DNA of 64,000 bases from Granulicella tundricola MP5ACTX9 (GTDB taxonomy: Bacteria > Acidobacteriota > Terriglobia > Terriglobales > Acidobacteriaceae), in NCBI RefSeq assembly GCF_000178975.2, contig NC_015057.1:186001-250000 (forward strand). Direction: 5' to 3'. The notes below the pieces were generated by a model. It was not told the DNA's origin, made no database searches, and was given only the letters and a program-made list of their open reading frames with translations. Below, one piece after another: positions 34,098-43,038 of this stretch. How positions within the stretch are numbered: the stretch's first letter is position 1; every line of letters begins with the position of its first letter. Both the position numbers and the translations under genes were made by a program.

Positions 34098-35671
34098 TCT
34101 GCTTCTCCACGTAACCAGGCCTGCACAACACGTGCGCTTCCTTCTGGCTCAGACTTCACTTGTTGAACGACCTGTTCTTTCAGCGCGAGCGCCCGGGCCA
34201 TGCTTGTGGATGGTGCAAGCAGCGGAAGGGCGGCGGCCATCTCAGGCAACAAAGGCTGTTGCGGGAGTTGTACGGAGACCGCAAGCACCTTCTTCTGAAC
34301 GGGCCTGATCATGAGGACATAGGCGAGAACGAAAAGGATCAGCAGCATTGCATAACGAACGACTGAAGAGAAATCCGAGACTCCCTTACGCGCACGGTCG
34401 AGAGCTGTGACCGGTGCGACATCTGGTTCGTCTGGTCTATCGAAGGCAAGGTTTTCAACACTGATGACATCGCCTCGGGTTGTATCCAGACCGATGGCAT
34501 TCTGCGCAAGCGTTTCAATCTGCTTCAACTCCTGTGGGGAACGTTTCGTACGAATCTCCGTCCACTTTCCGTTCGCGCCTAGTTTGCGCTTCACGGAATC
34601 ATCCACAACCAGCGCGGCTGTGATGCGCTTGATTCGACCTGCCGGCTCAAGAGAATGACGCGTGATCTTGTTGACTCCATACGTTGCGTTCTCAGTCTTT
34701 GAGACCTGCGCTGAATCCTCTCCCACGGGTGGCGGAACGTTTGCCTTATTCTGCGGTACATTGCTTGTAGTTCCTGGGACTCCCCCGACGCCCGCACCTG
34801 CGCCGGTCGACTCGTCGGAACGCTGAATGGTGAGAGGAACACTCACGGCAGGATCGTATTTTTCCTGGTTCTCTTCCGTGGTTCCGGGGTCATACTCGAC
34901 GTTGACGCTGGCTCGCAGATGATCGCCACCTACGACCGGAGTCAAGGTTGCCATGAGCCGCTGCGTGAGTTGACGCTCCGCGCCTTCTTCTCCCATGGCA
35001 CCATCGCCTGCAGCGCCCATGGACTGGTTGGAATCTGCATCGATGATGGAAACATCGGTCGGCTTGAGTCCTTCTACCGCACCCGAGACGAGACGCTGAA
35101 TGGACGCAGTTTCATCGTGAGAGAGTCCGCCGCGATTCAACTTCAATGTAACGGAGGCTTTGGCGCTCTTCTCACGATCGAGAAACACGGAATCGGTTGC
35201 CATCACTAGGTGGACGCGGGCGCTCTTGACACCGCCGAGCGTTACGATGGTGCGCTCAAGTTCGCCTTCAAGGGCACGCTGGTAGTTGACTTTTTCGTCA
35301 AACTCCGTCTGTCCCCAGGAGACCTTATCGAAGATCTCAAACCCAAGGCGACCGCTGTGCGTGGACTGATTGGATGCGACATCCAGCCTGGCAGCATCTA
35401 CCTGGTCCGCCGGAACACTGATGCTCTTGCCGTCCGGACTTAGCTGGAAGGGGATCTTCTTTGCAGTGAGATCGGCCGAGATAGCCTGAGCATCTGCAGA
35501 CTCCAAGCCGCTGATGAGAGGCTTATAGTCTGGCGTCACCATAAGGTTGGCGAACAGCGCGAGGAGACCGACGGTTGCCGCCGCACCTACGCCAAGGAAG
35601 AGGCGTTGGCTCTGCGTCCGGGTAGCCCAGAACTGCTTCGCTTGTACAAATATTTGATCGAATCCGGCCAT
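34094..35671 (-). CDS. fliF: MS-ring protein FliF
   Basis: A 525-residue FliF. There is an N-terminal membrane helix (about 22-45), a YscJ-like ring domain with GRLGFEIFDKVSWGQTEFDEKVNYQ divided over about 93-117, and a second helix near 440-462. The acidic/Leu-rich FliG-binding tail ends VQAWLRGEAE. It is the base on which the whole basal body is built. It lies 26 bases after fliE and overlaps fliG. Confidence 0.97.
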   Translation of the reverse strand: MAGFDQIFVQAKQFWATRTQSQRLFLGVGAAATVGLLALFANLMVTPDYKPLISGLESADAQAISADLTAKKIPFQLSPDGKSISVPADQVDAARLDVASNQSTHSGRLGFEIFDKVSWGQTEFDEKVNYQRALEGELERTIVTLGGVKSARVHLVMATDSVFLDREKSAKASVTLKLNRGGLSHDETASIQRLVSGAVEGLKPTDVSIIDADSNQSMGAAGDGAMGEEGAERQLTQRLMATLTPVVGGDHLRASVNVEYDPGTTEENQEKYDPAVSVPLTIQRSDESTGAGAGVGGVPGTTSNVPQNKANVPPPVGEDSAQVSKTENATYGVNKITRHSLEPAGRIKRITAALVVDDSVKRKLGANGKWTEIRTKRSPQELKQIETLAQNAIGLDTTRGDVISVENLAFDRPDEPDVAPVTALDRARKGVSDFSSVVRYAMLLILFVLAYVLMIRPVQKKVLAVSVQLPQQPLLPEMAAALPLLAPSTSMARALALKEQVVQQVKSEPEGSARVVQAWLRGEAE

Positions 35672-35697
35672 AAGGGTCTCAACTCATCCAAATAACT

Positions 35698-36006
35698 TCA
35701 GAACTGCATCTTCTCGATATCCTGGTAGGCACTTACAATCTTGTTGCGTACCTGCATCATGAGTTGGAAGGCAACATCGGCTTTTTCAACCGAGATCATG
35801 ACCTTGCTCATATCAGCATTGCCGCCCTGGATAAGCCTGTTGACTTGCTGATTTGCACTACCTTCAAGGTTGCTGACCTGGCTGATTGCCCCTTTCAGGA
35901 CATCACTGAAGCCGCCGCTCTGACTGGGATCAGTCATGCCGCCGAAGGATGGAGTAGTCATTCCGGTGGGGATCGGGATCGACATACCGCCAATTGGAAT
36001 ATTCAT
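35698..36006 (-). CDS. fliE: MS ring-rod junction protein FliE
   Basis: A 102-residue protein with the FliE C-terminal half: FSDVLKGAISQVSNLEG, VMISVEKADVAFQLMMQV and RNKIVSAYQDIEKMQF. The first 30 residues are Gly/Met/Pro-rich. FliE links FliF to the proximal rod. It lies between flgC (26 bases) and fliF (26 bases). Confidence 0.95.
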   Translation of the reverse strand: MNIPIGGMSIPIPTGMTTPSFGGMTDPSQSGGFSDVLKGAISQVSNLEGSANQQVNRLIQGGNADMSKVMISVEKADVAFQLMMQVRNKIVSAYQDIEKMQF

Positions 36007-36032
36007 ATTTCTAACTCCTTAGTTACTTTTAT

Positions 36033-36479
36033 CTAGCTCTTGAGAATGTCGATGGACTGCTGAATCATCTGCTTGGCCGCTGAGACAGCGGAGGCATTCA
36101 GTTGATAGGCACGGGTAGATCCCATAAGGTCCACCATCTCCTGCACAGGATTGATGGCCGGGTAAGCGACGAAGCCATCCTTATCCGCGTCCGGGTGGCC
36201 GGGCTCGTACCGCATTACAGGTGCGGCGGTATCATCGACAATCTGCGAAATGCGCACCGTTCCTGGTGTTTTTCCGGACAAGCCGCCCGTCTTGGCGAAG
36301 GTGAGGTGAAAGGAAGAGTCGCTGGCCGAGGAGAAGACCACCTCTTTACGCTTGAAGGGACCACCCGTATCGGTGTGAGTCGTTTCAGCGTTGGCCATGT
36401 TTGCTGCGATGACTTCTGAGCGCTGTCGTTCTGCGGAAAGAGCAGAACCACTGATTTGAAGCATGTCAAAGGGACCCAT
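36033..36479 (-). CDS. flgC: Proximal rod protein FlgC
   Basis: A 148-residue rod protein. The N-terminus is LQISGSALSAERQRSEVIAANMANAET-like (about 6-32), and the C-terminal NPVQEMVDLMGSTRAYQLNA and ASAVSAAKQMIQQSIDIL are standard for FlgC. It is two bases from flgB. Confidence 0.96.
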   Translation of the reverse strand: MGPFDMLQISGSALSAERQRSEVIAANMANAETTHTDTGGPFKRKEVVFSSASDSSFHLTFAKTGGLSGKTPGTVRISQIVDDTAAPVMRYEPGHPDADKDGFVAYPAINPVQEMVDLMGSTRAYQLNASAVSAAKQMIQQSIDILKS

Positions 36480-36481
36480 GA

Positions 36482-36835
36482 CTAGCTACCTCCATTGATT
36501 GCGCTGAGTAACTGGTGAAATTGACCCTTAACTAACTGGGTGCCAAGTGAGTATTGAAGCTGGGACTGAGCGAGCAGCAAGCTCTCTCGATCAAGGTTGA
36601 CGTTGTTTCCGTCAGGGCGCTCGAGGAGACCATTGACTTTGTTGACGACCGGCGTGAATTCAGAGCCATCCGCGCCTGAGCTCGCAGTCATCATCGCCTG
36701 CTTGAAGTTGACGTCCTTGGTGCGATACCCCGGGGTATCCACGTTGGCCATGTTGGAAGCGATGGTTTGTTCCCGGTCAGTGGTGAGTTCCAAAAACCGC
36801 TCCAAAGAGGGGGGAAGAAGAGATGTTGTGGCCAT
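36482..36835 (-). CDS. flgB: Proximal rod protein FlgB
   Basis: A 117-residue rod protein with LERFLELTTDREQTIASNMANVDTPGYRTKD in part (residues about 11-40) and the C-terminal LLLAQSQLQYSLGTQLVKGQ. Its ATG shares a base with the stop of the upstream sigma-54 activator gene, so the regulator and the basal-body operon appear to be one transcript. Confidence 0.96.
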   Translation of the reverse strand: MATTSLLPPSLERFLELTTDREQTIASNMANVDTPGYRTKDVNFKQAMMTASSGADGSEFTPVVNKVNGLLERPDGNNVNLDRESLLLAQSQLQYSLGTQLVKGQFHQLLSAINGGS

Positions 36836-38199
36836 TATGCATACCTCCGGGGCGGGAGCCCGTATTCACGAATTCTGTTGCGCATGGTGCGGATGCTGAT
36901 GCCGAGCATCTCGGCGGCCTGGGTGCGGTTGCCCTGTGTCATGGCCAATGTGTTCTCAAGATGAACTCGCTCAAGCTGGCGAATGGGTGCGCCGGCGATG
37001 ACCAGAGGAGCGGAAGCAGCCGCTGGGATCGCCTTGGTGCGCGTCTGAAACTCCTGGTCGAAGCAATCAGCATCCAGCAGGACGCTAGGGTGAAGAGAGC
37101 AGACCCGACGCATGAAGTTACCGAGCTCACGAACATTGCCGGGCCAGTTATGTGCGTTGAGGCGATCTACAAACTCTGCACTCAGCCTGGGAGCCGGGCC
37201 TCCGAGCTTTGCTGCGAACTTCTCCACAAAGTAGTTCGCGAGAAGTTCGATATCACCTGCACGATCTTTTAGCGCAGGGATTGAAAGAGGAATGACATTA
37301 AGCCGATAGTAGAGATCGCTGCGGAACTTACCCTCATCGACCATGGAAGCTAAATTCACATTCGTCGTCGCGATCACCCGGATATCAACCTTGATGGACC
37401 GTGTCTCGCCAAGCCGCTCAAACTCACGCTCCTGGAGGGCACGCAGAAGCTTGGGCTGCAGATTCAGCGGCATCTCACCGATCTCGTCCAGAAGAAGCGT
37501 GCCGCCGTTGGCCAGCTCAAATTTGCCGGGCTTTGCTGTGGTGGCGCCGGTGAAGGCACCGCGTGCGTGCCCGAAGAGCTCGCTCTCCAGAAGATGCTCC
37601 GGGACGGCAGCGCAGTTGACTGCGATGAACGGCTTGCGCGCGCGATTGCTGGCTTCATGAATGAAGCGTGCGAGCAGTTCCTTGCCGGTGCCGCTTTCCG
37701 CTTCAACCAAGACATCAGCGTCCGTGCTGGAGGCGGCGCGGGCTCGGCTGATGGCGCGTAAAAGCTGGGGGGCGCGTCCGACGATGCTGCCAGTGTCTGA
37801 GGTGTCGGGACGAATGGCGTCCTTGACCGGCTGCATGACGCGGGCGGCAGCTTCTTCCAACTGCTCAAACGAGACCGGCTTGGTGAGGTAGTCGAAGGCC
37901 CCGCCACGCATGGCCTGAACTGCATCAGGAACACTGCCGAAGGCGGTAAGAAGAATCACGGCTGTGCTGGGGGAGACTTTGCGCGCGGAGCGCATGACTT
38001 CAAGGCCATTGCCATCCGGCATACGCATGTCACTGACAACGAGGTGAAACTCCTTGCTCTCTAGGAGTCGTGCGGCTTCAGTCACGCCGCTGGCCGTTTC
38101 GACGGTCCAACCGTTGCGTGCGAAGTTCACCCGCAACGCGGTGCGAATGCCGGCCTCGTCGTCTACGATGAGCACCGATGATGGTTGCGCGAAGTTCAT
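36835..38199 (-). CDS. NtrC-family sigma-54-dependent response regulator (FlgR/FleR-like)
   Basis: A 454-residue protein with three domains. The receiver (about 7-120) has the acidic pair at 13-14, phospho-acceptor Asp57 (LVVSDMRMPDGNG) and YLTKPV. The AAA+ domain has Walker A SGTGKE, GAFTGA for sigma-54 contact and LLLDEIGEMPL. The Fis-type HTH is NRTQAAEMLGISIRTMRNRI near the C-terminus. Such proteins activate sigma-54 promoters when phosphorylated. It overlaps its probable kinase gene by four bases and flgB by one, so it is very likely the flagellar activator for the sigma-54 sites in this window. Confidence 0.93.
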   Translation of the reverse strand: MNFAQPSSVLIVDDEAGIRTALRVNFARNGWTVETASGVTEAARLLESKEFHLVVSDMRMPDGNGLEVMRSARKVSPSTAVILLTAFGSVPDAVQAMRGGAFDYLTKPVSFEQLEEAAARVMQPVKDAIRPDTSDTGSIVGRAPQLLRAISRARAASSTDADVLVEAESGTGKELLARFIHEASNRARKPFIAVNCAAVPEHLLESELFGHARGAFTGATTAKPGKFELANGGTLLLDEIGEMPLNLQPKLLRALQEREFERLGETRSIKVDIRVIATTNVNLASMVDEGKFRSDLYYRLNVIPLSIPALKDRAGDIELLANYFVEKFAAKLGGPAPRLSAEFVDRLNAHNWPGNVRELGNFMRRVCSLHPSVLLDADCFDQEFQTRTKAIPAAASAPLVIAGAPIRQLERVHLENTLAMTQGNRTQAAEMLGISIRTMRNRIREYGLPPRRYA

Positions 38200-39452
38200 A
38201 GGGTGGGAATCTCCACAAAGAAAGTTGTTCCGGTTCCAACGGTGCTGGTGACGCGAATGTTGCCTTCATGCTGCTTGACGATCTGGCTGCATACTGCGAG
38301 ACCGAGTCCTGAACTGTTACCGCTGCCGCTAAAGCCGGGGCGAAAGATCTCCTCCAGATGCTCCTGGGTGATGCCGCTGCCTGTGTCCGCAAACTCGATG
38401 ACGGCGAACGTGCTGTCCTGCCTCTCAGCCACAAGAACCGACACCTGAATCGTGCCGCCCTTTTCCGTGTGCCGAATCGCGTTGCAGATGATGTTGAGTA
38501 CAACCTGCTGCAGGGCGCTGCTGTTCCCTCTGACCATGAGCTTCGATCCCGCCGAAGCGAAGAGGAGGGATACCCCTGCTTCGTCTGCGATGGGACGAAC
38601 GAACTCTACGCTGCTACGGATTGAGGTGACGAGATCGATAGCGGTCAGCGAAGGGAAGCCCACACCATGGAAGCTAAGCACGTTGTTGACCGTTCCCGCT
38701 AAAGAGCGAATTCCGGCGCGAAGATGCGATATCCACTCGTCAGTTCCCTCTCCACCAGCGGCGATGAGGCCGGCGAAGAGCTCGAGGCTAGTGAGGGGGT
38801 TTCTAATTTCATGAGCGAGCGTGGTGGCGACTTCAGAGAGCGCTGTTGCTTTGCGTGCGCGCTCGCGCTCCTGTTCGGCCTGCTTGTGGACCGTAACATC
38901 ACGAAGAATCAGGATGGTCTGTCTTACGCCACGGCCATAGGGGTCGGTTTCGTCACCGCGGAAGAGGCAGCGGTCATGGACAGAGAGCCAGCGCTTGCCA
39001 CTGGTCGAGTTCCTGCAGAACTCCTGCTCTTCTTCTGAGCTGGTGTGGCGATGGAGAAATCCGGCGAGATCTATGCCGGTCTGCGCGGAAATAGTCTCCA
39101 GGCACTGGGCCGGAGCTTCGTCCAGATCAAGGAGGCGGCGGCACTCGGGATTGATCATCGAGATATCGCCATCCCCATCGACGACGAGAACGCCGCACGG
39201 CATGGAATCGACGATCTGTTGCAGGGCTCGGTGGACGCGTTCGTTCTCAGCGAGACTGGCCTTCAGGGCGAAGTTGCGATCTGCCAGTTCGTGGCTGAGA
39301 TGTGTGACTTCAAGCTGGAGCTTTCCGTAGGACGCCTCAAGCCGAGACGAAGCGGAGATGAACTCGGAGAAAGCATCCGCGAGGACGAAGACGTCCGGGG
39401 GGGCGATCAGTCCGGGAACATTTATTGGCTCATGATGAGAGAGGTATTCCAT
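38196..39452 (-). CDS. PAS-domain sensor histidine kinase (FlgS/FleS-like)
   Basis: A 418-residue soluble kinase with no membrane segments. A helical, probably coiled-coil region (about 25-85) precedes a PAS domain (about 83-190, SMPCGVLVVDGDGDISMINP). A HisKA helix follows with phospho-acceptor His in ATTLAHEIRNPLTSLELF, and a HATPase with DTGSGITQEHLEEIFRPGFS and SGLGLAVCSQIVKQHEG. The cytosolic location fits FlgS-type kinases that sense the state of flagellar assembly rather than an external signal. The gene overlaps the NtrC-like regulator by four bases. Confidence 0.92.
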   Translation of the reverse strand: MEYLSHHEPINVPGLIAPPDVFVLADAFSEFISASSRLEASYGKLQLEVTHLSHELADRNFALKASLAENERVHRALQQIVDSMPCGVLVVDGDGDISMINPECRRLLDLDEAPAQCLETISAQTGIDLAGFLHRHTSSEEEQEFCRNSTSGKRWLSVHDRCLFRGDETDPYGRGVRQTILILRDVTVHKQAEQERERARKATALSEVATTLAHEIRNPLTSLELFAGLIAAGGEGTDEWISHLRAGIRSLAGTVNNVLSFHGVGFPSLTAIDLVTSIRSSVEFVRPIADEAGVSLLFASAGSKLMVRGNSSALQQVVLNIICNAIRHTEKGGTIQVSVLVAERQDSTFAVIEFADTGSGITQEHLEEIFRPGFSGSGNSSGLGLAVCSQIVKQHEGNIRVTSTVGTGTTFFVEIPTL

Positions 39453-39489
39453 CTACCAGTTCCAGATGCAAGCCAAGGGCCAATCTGAA

Positions 39490-40644
39490 CTAGAGGAGGA
39501 TTTCCTTTGCAGTTATCTCGCGTTCGGTCCCTGCAAGGATGCTGGCGCGCTCAATTACATTTCTAAGCTCACGGACGTTACCGGGCCAGTCATGTTTATA
39601 GAGCGCTTCAATCGCCCGCGCAGTTACTGTGACTCCGGGACAGAACTTAGTAGCGAAGAAATGCGCGAGGCTTGTGACATCCTGCTGCCGATCACGGAGC
39701 GGCGCGAGTTTGATGGGAAAGACGGCCAGACGATAGTAGAGGTCTTCCCGAAATAACTTATCTTTGACCATGGTAGGCAAAGCCGCATTGGTCGCCGCGA
39801 CAACGCGGACGTCTACCCTGAGGTTATCGTTGCTGCCGAGTCTTTGTACTTCACCCTGCTCGACGAAGCGGAGGATCTTGCTTTGCAGCGATAAAGGCAT
39901 GTCGCCGATCTCGTCAAGGAACAAGGTTCCACCGTGTGCGGCGTGGATGCGGCCGATGCGGGATTGCATTGCTCCGGTAAAGGCTCCTTTGGCATAACCG
40001 AAGAGCTCCGCCTCAAGCAGCGCTTCAGGAATTGCGGCGCAATTCACCACGATGAACGGCGACTTCTGACGTGGGCTGATCATATGAATCGCCTGTGCGA
40101 TCAGATCTTTGCCAGTGCCGCTTTCCCCGGTGATCAGGACGGTGGTGTCACGGGGAGCAACCATGTGAACGAGCGCGTATGCGTTCTGCATGACGGGTGA
40201 ATCGCCGATCATGCCGCGCAGGCCTGGACCTGCTTTGGACCTTCGCAAGTATTCGGTCGGCGTGACGGCAGGCTTCACAGAGACTGCTGCTGTCCCCTGA
40301 TAGAGTAACTCCGCTAACTGCGACGCAAATGGGGTGGGGGATGAACTGCCAACCAGGACATGGCCCGTGTTCGCGTTCATTGTAAGTATTTCTATTCCGG
40401 GATAACGCTGGCGAACCATGCCGCAAAACTCAGCGGGCAGAAGGTCCGGCAAGAGAGGATCAAGGAGCAGAACATCTGTCCCCTTCTCCGCGTGCAGTAA
40501 CTCCAGGGCTTCAGAACCACTTTGCGCTTCGATAACTTCCCAGCGCATCGAAGTAAGTCGTTCGTGTAACTGCTCGCGAAAGCCGGCATTCCCACTTACA
40601 AGTAGGATATGAACTGCACTACTATCTTCTCTGCGTGTGTGCAT
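39490..40644 (-). CDS. Sigma-54 activator with degenerate receiver and no DNA-binding domain
   Basis: A 384-residue protein. The receiver-like N-terminus (about 10-110) keeps Asp62 (VLLLDPLLPD), but the acidic pair is replaced by Ser17-Gly18 and no K-P motif is visible. The AAA+ domain is complete: GESGTGKD, GAFTGA, GTLFLDEIGDMPL and DWPGNVRELRNVIERA. The protein ends at AKEILL, just after the AAA+ lid, so the usual Fis-type HTH is absent. Only 37 bases separate its stop from the kinase gene, leaving no room for a frameshifted HTH. It resembles FleQ in its receiver and the HTH-less FlgR of epsilonproteobacteria in its end. It may act from solution or with a DNA-binding partner. Confidence 0.88.
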   Translation of the reverse strand: MHTRREDSSAVHILLVSGNAGFREQLHERLTSMRWEVIEAQSGSEALELLHAEKGTDVLLLDPLLPDLLPAEFCGMVRQRYPGIEILTMNANTGHVLVGSSSPTPFASQLAELLYQGTAAVSVKPAVTPTEYLRRSKAGPGLRGMIGDSPVMQNAYALVHMVAPRDTTVLITGESGTGKDLIAQAIHMISPRQKSPFIVVNCAAIPEALLEAELFGYAKGAFTGAMQSRIGRIHAAHGGTLFLDEIGDMPLSLQSKILRFVEQGEVQRLGSNDNLRVDVRVVAATNAALPTMVKDKLFREDLYYRLAVFPIKLAPLRDRQQDVTSLAHFFATKFCPGVTVTARAIEALYKHDWPGNVRELRNVIERASILAGTEREITAKEILL

Positions 40645-40678
40645 ATTACCTGGGAATGTAATTCGGCAAATCCTTTCT

Positions 40679-40693
40679 CTTAGATCACCTAAG
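40679..40693. promoter_or_regulatory. Palindrome upstream of the HTH-less sigma-54 activator
   Basis: CTTAG-ATCAC-CTAAG is a perfect dyad 35 bases upstream of the ATG at 40644, in the 140-base spacer between this gene and the OmpR-type regulator. It is a candidate operator. Confidence 0.3.
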
Positions 40694-40784
40694 ATAGGCT
40701 CTGCGGAACTAGATGCAGTGAAGACGTCTCACCGGAGAAACCTCCCCCAAAGGTAACCATCCTTTTCGAAATTCGCAAGTACAC

Positions 40785-41573
40785 TTATTGAGTCTGGAAG
40801 AGGTATCCCATGCCGCGGACGGTACGGATCAGCTTCTCATCGTGGTCGCCATCGAGCTTGTCCCGAAGGTACTTGACGTAGACATCAACGATGTTCGTGT
40901 TGGCTTCCGCGGGCATGTTCCAGACCTCCTGCGTCAACATGGCGCGGGAGAGGGTCTTGCCGGCGTTGTCCATCATGTACTGCAGCAGGGCGAACTCGCG
41001 GGGCGTGAGGTCAATGTTCTTTCCGTCGCGCTGTACCCGGCACTGGTCATGGTTGAGCACGATCTTGCTGGACTTGGGAGCGGCGGCCTGCTGGGCCGGA
41101 GCATCGGACCGGCGACGAAGAGCCCGGATACGCGCCATCAGCTCGATCAGCGAGAAGGGCTTCATAAGGTAGTCATCCGCTCCGTGATCCAGGGCGGCGA
41201 CAAGGCCTTCTACACCCGAGCGGCCGCTGAGGACCAGGACGCGGAGGTCAGGGCGGGTGGTGCGGATGGTCTGGAGGAGGTTGACGCCGTCTGCATCCGG
41301 CGGATCCATATCCATGATCATGAGGTTATAGGCGCGCGACTCGAGGAGGCGGGCTGCAGAGGCGACGTCGTGGGTGACGTCTACCGCGAGGGACTCGGCG
41401 GTGAGACCGGTTGCAAGGAGCTTGGCCAGCGAGGCACTGCTCTCCATGATCAGGACACGGTAGGCCGCTGAGGCGGTCTCTTCAGTCGCACGGGGGGCGA
41501 AGTTGAAGTCCTGGTTCATCATGGGAAGGAACTGTGCCAACAATCCGGAATGCTCAACCATCGCTGCCTGCAT
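40785..41573 (-). CDS. OmpR/PhoB-family response regulator with atypical receiver
   Basis: A 262-residue protein with a 37-residue N-terminal extension, a receiver (about 38-155) with Asp88 (LMIMDMDPPDADG) and LMKPF, and a winged-helix DNA-binding domain (IDLTPREFALLQYMMDNAG, NIVDVYVKYLRDKLDG, IRTVRGMGYLF). The first acidic residue pair is Glu44-Ser45 rather than Asp-Asp, so metal binding may be weak. ATG 41573 is chosen for the AAGGAG site upstream. No kinase gene is adjacent. Its position between the stator and flagellar regulators suggests motility control, but this is not shown. Confidence 0.88.
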   Translation of the reverse strand: MQAAMVEHSGLLAQFLPMMNQDFNFAPRATEETASAAYRVLIMESSASLAKLLATGLTAESLAVDVTHDVASAARLLESRAYNLMIMDMDPPDADGVNLLQTIRTTRPDLRVLVLSGRSGVEGLVAALDHGADDYLMKPFSLIELMARIRALRRRSDAPAQQAAAPKSSKIVLNHDQCRVQRDGKNIDLTPREFALLQYMMDNAGKTLSRAMLTQEVWNMPAEANTNIVDVYVKYLRDKLDGDHDEKLIRTVRGMGYLFQTQ

Positions 41574-41748
41574 CGGGTATCTCCTTGGTGCGTTGGTTAC
41601 CTTATAGCAGTCTGAAATCGGCATTGAAAGTGTTAGTCGTAGTACTTAAGTACCATGGATTTGTGACGGCAATTCGGCGGGTCTGCTATCATCTGGCAGC
41701 CGCGCGGGACTCCAGATGCACCCTTTTCCCCCGGCTCACAGACACCCT

Positions 41749-42078
41749 ATGCGCCGGTTTCTCTACAGACTTCCCCGTTTCAAAACGGAGCTGCCCATGG
41801 ACCTCATCCTGGGCGATGCCGTCATCCTGGGCGTATGCCTGAACCTCAGCGAGTCCGGCTTGCGCGGAACCTTCTCACACCCTGTATTGGCGGGGGCCGA
41901 AGGGCTTCTGACGATCTATCAGGGCGAACAGAACGTCCAGATTCATGCGCGGGTGTATTCCCTGAAAGGCGACGAGGCGAGGATTCGGTTTCGCTTCGAC
42001 TCCGAGCAGGAGCAGCAAAACATCCGCGAGTTCCTGAAGCTGGTTACGCCTTCCTCGCCAAAGTCGTGGTGGCGCTGA
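41749..42078 (+). CDS. Single-domain PilZ-like protein
   Basis: A 109-residue protein (117-120 if an ATG at 41716 is used; neither has a clear ribosome-binding site) resembling a lone PilZ domain. RLPRFKTELPMDL aligns with the N-terminal RxxxR region in degraded form, and NLSESGLRG matches the (D/N)xSxxG motif. PilZ domains bind cyclic di-GMP, and lone ones can brake flagellar motors. It is convergent with the second motB (15 bases between stops), which fits such a role. The first arginine motif is not clean, so ligand binding is uncertain. Confidence 0.6.
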   Translation: MRRFLYRLPRFKTELPMDLILGDAVILGVCLNLSESGLRGTFSHPVLAGAEGLLTIYQGEQNVQIHARVYSLKGDEARIRFRFDSEQEQQNIREFLKLVTPSSPKSWWR

Positions 42079-42093
42079 GGCATAACACTTTCG

Positions 42094-43023
42094 TTACTTA
42101 AAGATTCCTTTCATACGGCCGAGTAGGCCTACCGGGGACTTGGCGGCTACCGGCGGTAACGCCATGGCAGTGGGCTTGGCCTCCTCAGCCTTTGGCTGGT
42201 CCGGTTTGGCCTCCGGAGCTGCCTCGGGCTTGGCTTCTGCGACGTTTGTCTTGGTCAGATCTGTCTTAGTCAGGCCCTTCGAGTCAGGCTTCCTGAGCGC
42301 GAAGTTCTGGACTACAAGCGAGATCCTGCGGTTCGAGGCATCCAGGGGCTTTTCCGGTACGTGGAGGCGTTGGTCGGCAAAGCCGCGGACCTGGGAGACC
42401 TGGTCGGTCCGGATGCCGTTCTCCTGCATCTCACGCCGGGCTACGTTGGCACGGTCGGTCGAGAGCTCCCAGTTTCCGTAGACGGTTGCGGTGGCGTAGG
42501 GCTGGGCGTCGGTGTGGCCTTCAATCGAGATGCTGTTGGGTAGGCTCTTAAGCTGTTCGGAGAGAACCTTCAGGATCTCTTCGAGAGCGGGAGTGGGCTT
42601 TGAGCTGCCGGTCTCGAAGAAGGTGCCCTTGGCGTCTTCGACGAGTTCGATGCGGAGACCCTCCTCGGTGACGGTCATCTCGATCTGCTTCTTGAGGCGG
42701 TTGAGGCTGTCGATCTTCTCGATCGCGCGCATCAGGTCCTTCTTCAGGGCGGCCAGATCGTCCTTCTTGCTCTCTTTTTCTTCCTTCTTCGATTCCTTGC
42801 CTTCGGTGCCGTGCTTGGTGGAGGTGCCCTTGGGGTCGTTGAAGTAGCCGGCGATCTCCTCCTGGGTCTGCTTGGAGGTGGAGCTCATGAGCCAGAGAAC
42901 GATGAAGAGCGACATCATGGCGGTGACGAAGTCTGCGTAGGCGACCTTCCAGGCTCCGCCGTGGTGGCCGCCGTGGGCACCTTTCTTCTTGATGACGATG
43001 ATTGGTTGGAGTTCGTCTGCCAT
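42094..43023 (-). CDS. motB: Flagellar stator subunit MotB, proton-type
   Basis: A 309-residue protein. The N-terminus is basic and His-rich, then one membrane helix begins AWKVAYADFVTAMMSLFIVL with the ion-binding Asp31. This closely resembles proton-type MotB. A Glu/Lys-rich segment (about 55-95) follows, with an OmpA-like domain (about 135-250, ISIEGHTDAQPY and NRRISLVVQN) and a Lys/Ala/Pro-rich tail of about 60 residues. It lies 15 bases after its motA and differs clearly from the MotD-like protein at 4492-5235. Confidence 0.93.
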   Translation of the reverse strand: MADELQPIIVIKKKGAHGGHHGGAWKVAYADFVTAMMSLFIVLWLMSSTSKQTQEEIAGYFNDPKGTSTKHGTEGKESKKEEKESKKDDLAALKKDLMRAIEKIDSLNRLKKQIEMTVTEEGLRIELVEDAKGTFFETGSSKPTPALEEILKVLSEQLKSLPNSISIEGHTDAQPYATATVYGNWELSTDRANVARREMQENGIRTDQVSQVRGFADQRLHVPEKPLDASNRRISLVVQNFALRKPDSKGLTKTDLTKTNVAEAKPEAAPEAKPDQPKAEEAKPTAMALPPVAAKSPVGLLGRMKGIFK

Positions 43024-43038
43024 GGGGTCTCCGGGGGG

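Noticed and set aside
39453-39489. Missing HTH of the upstream sigma-54 activator hidden by a frameshift
   Set aside because: Only 37 bases separate the stop from the next gene, and no Fis-like helix is readable in any frame there or at the start of the kinase gene.
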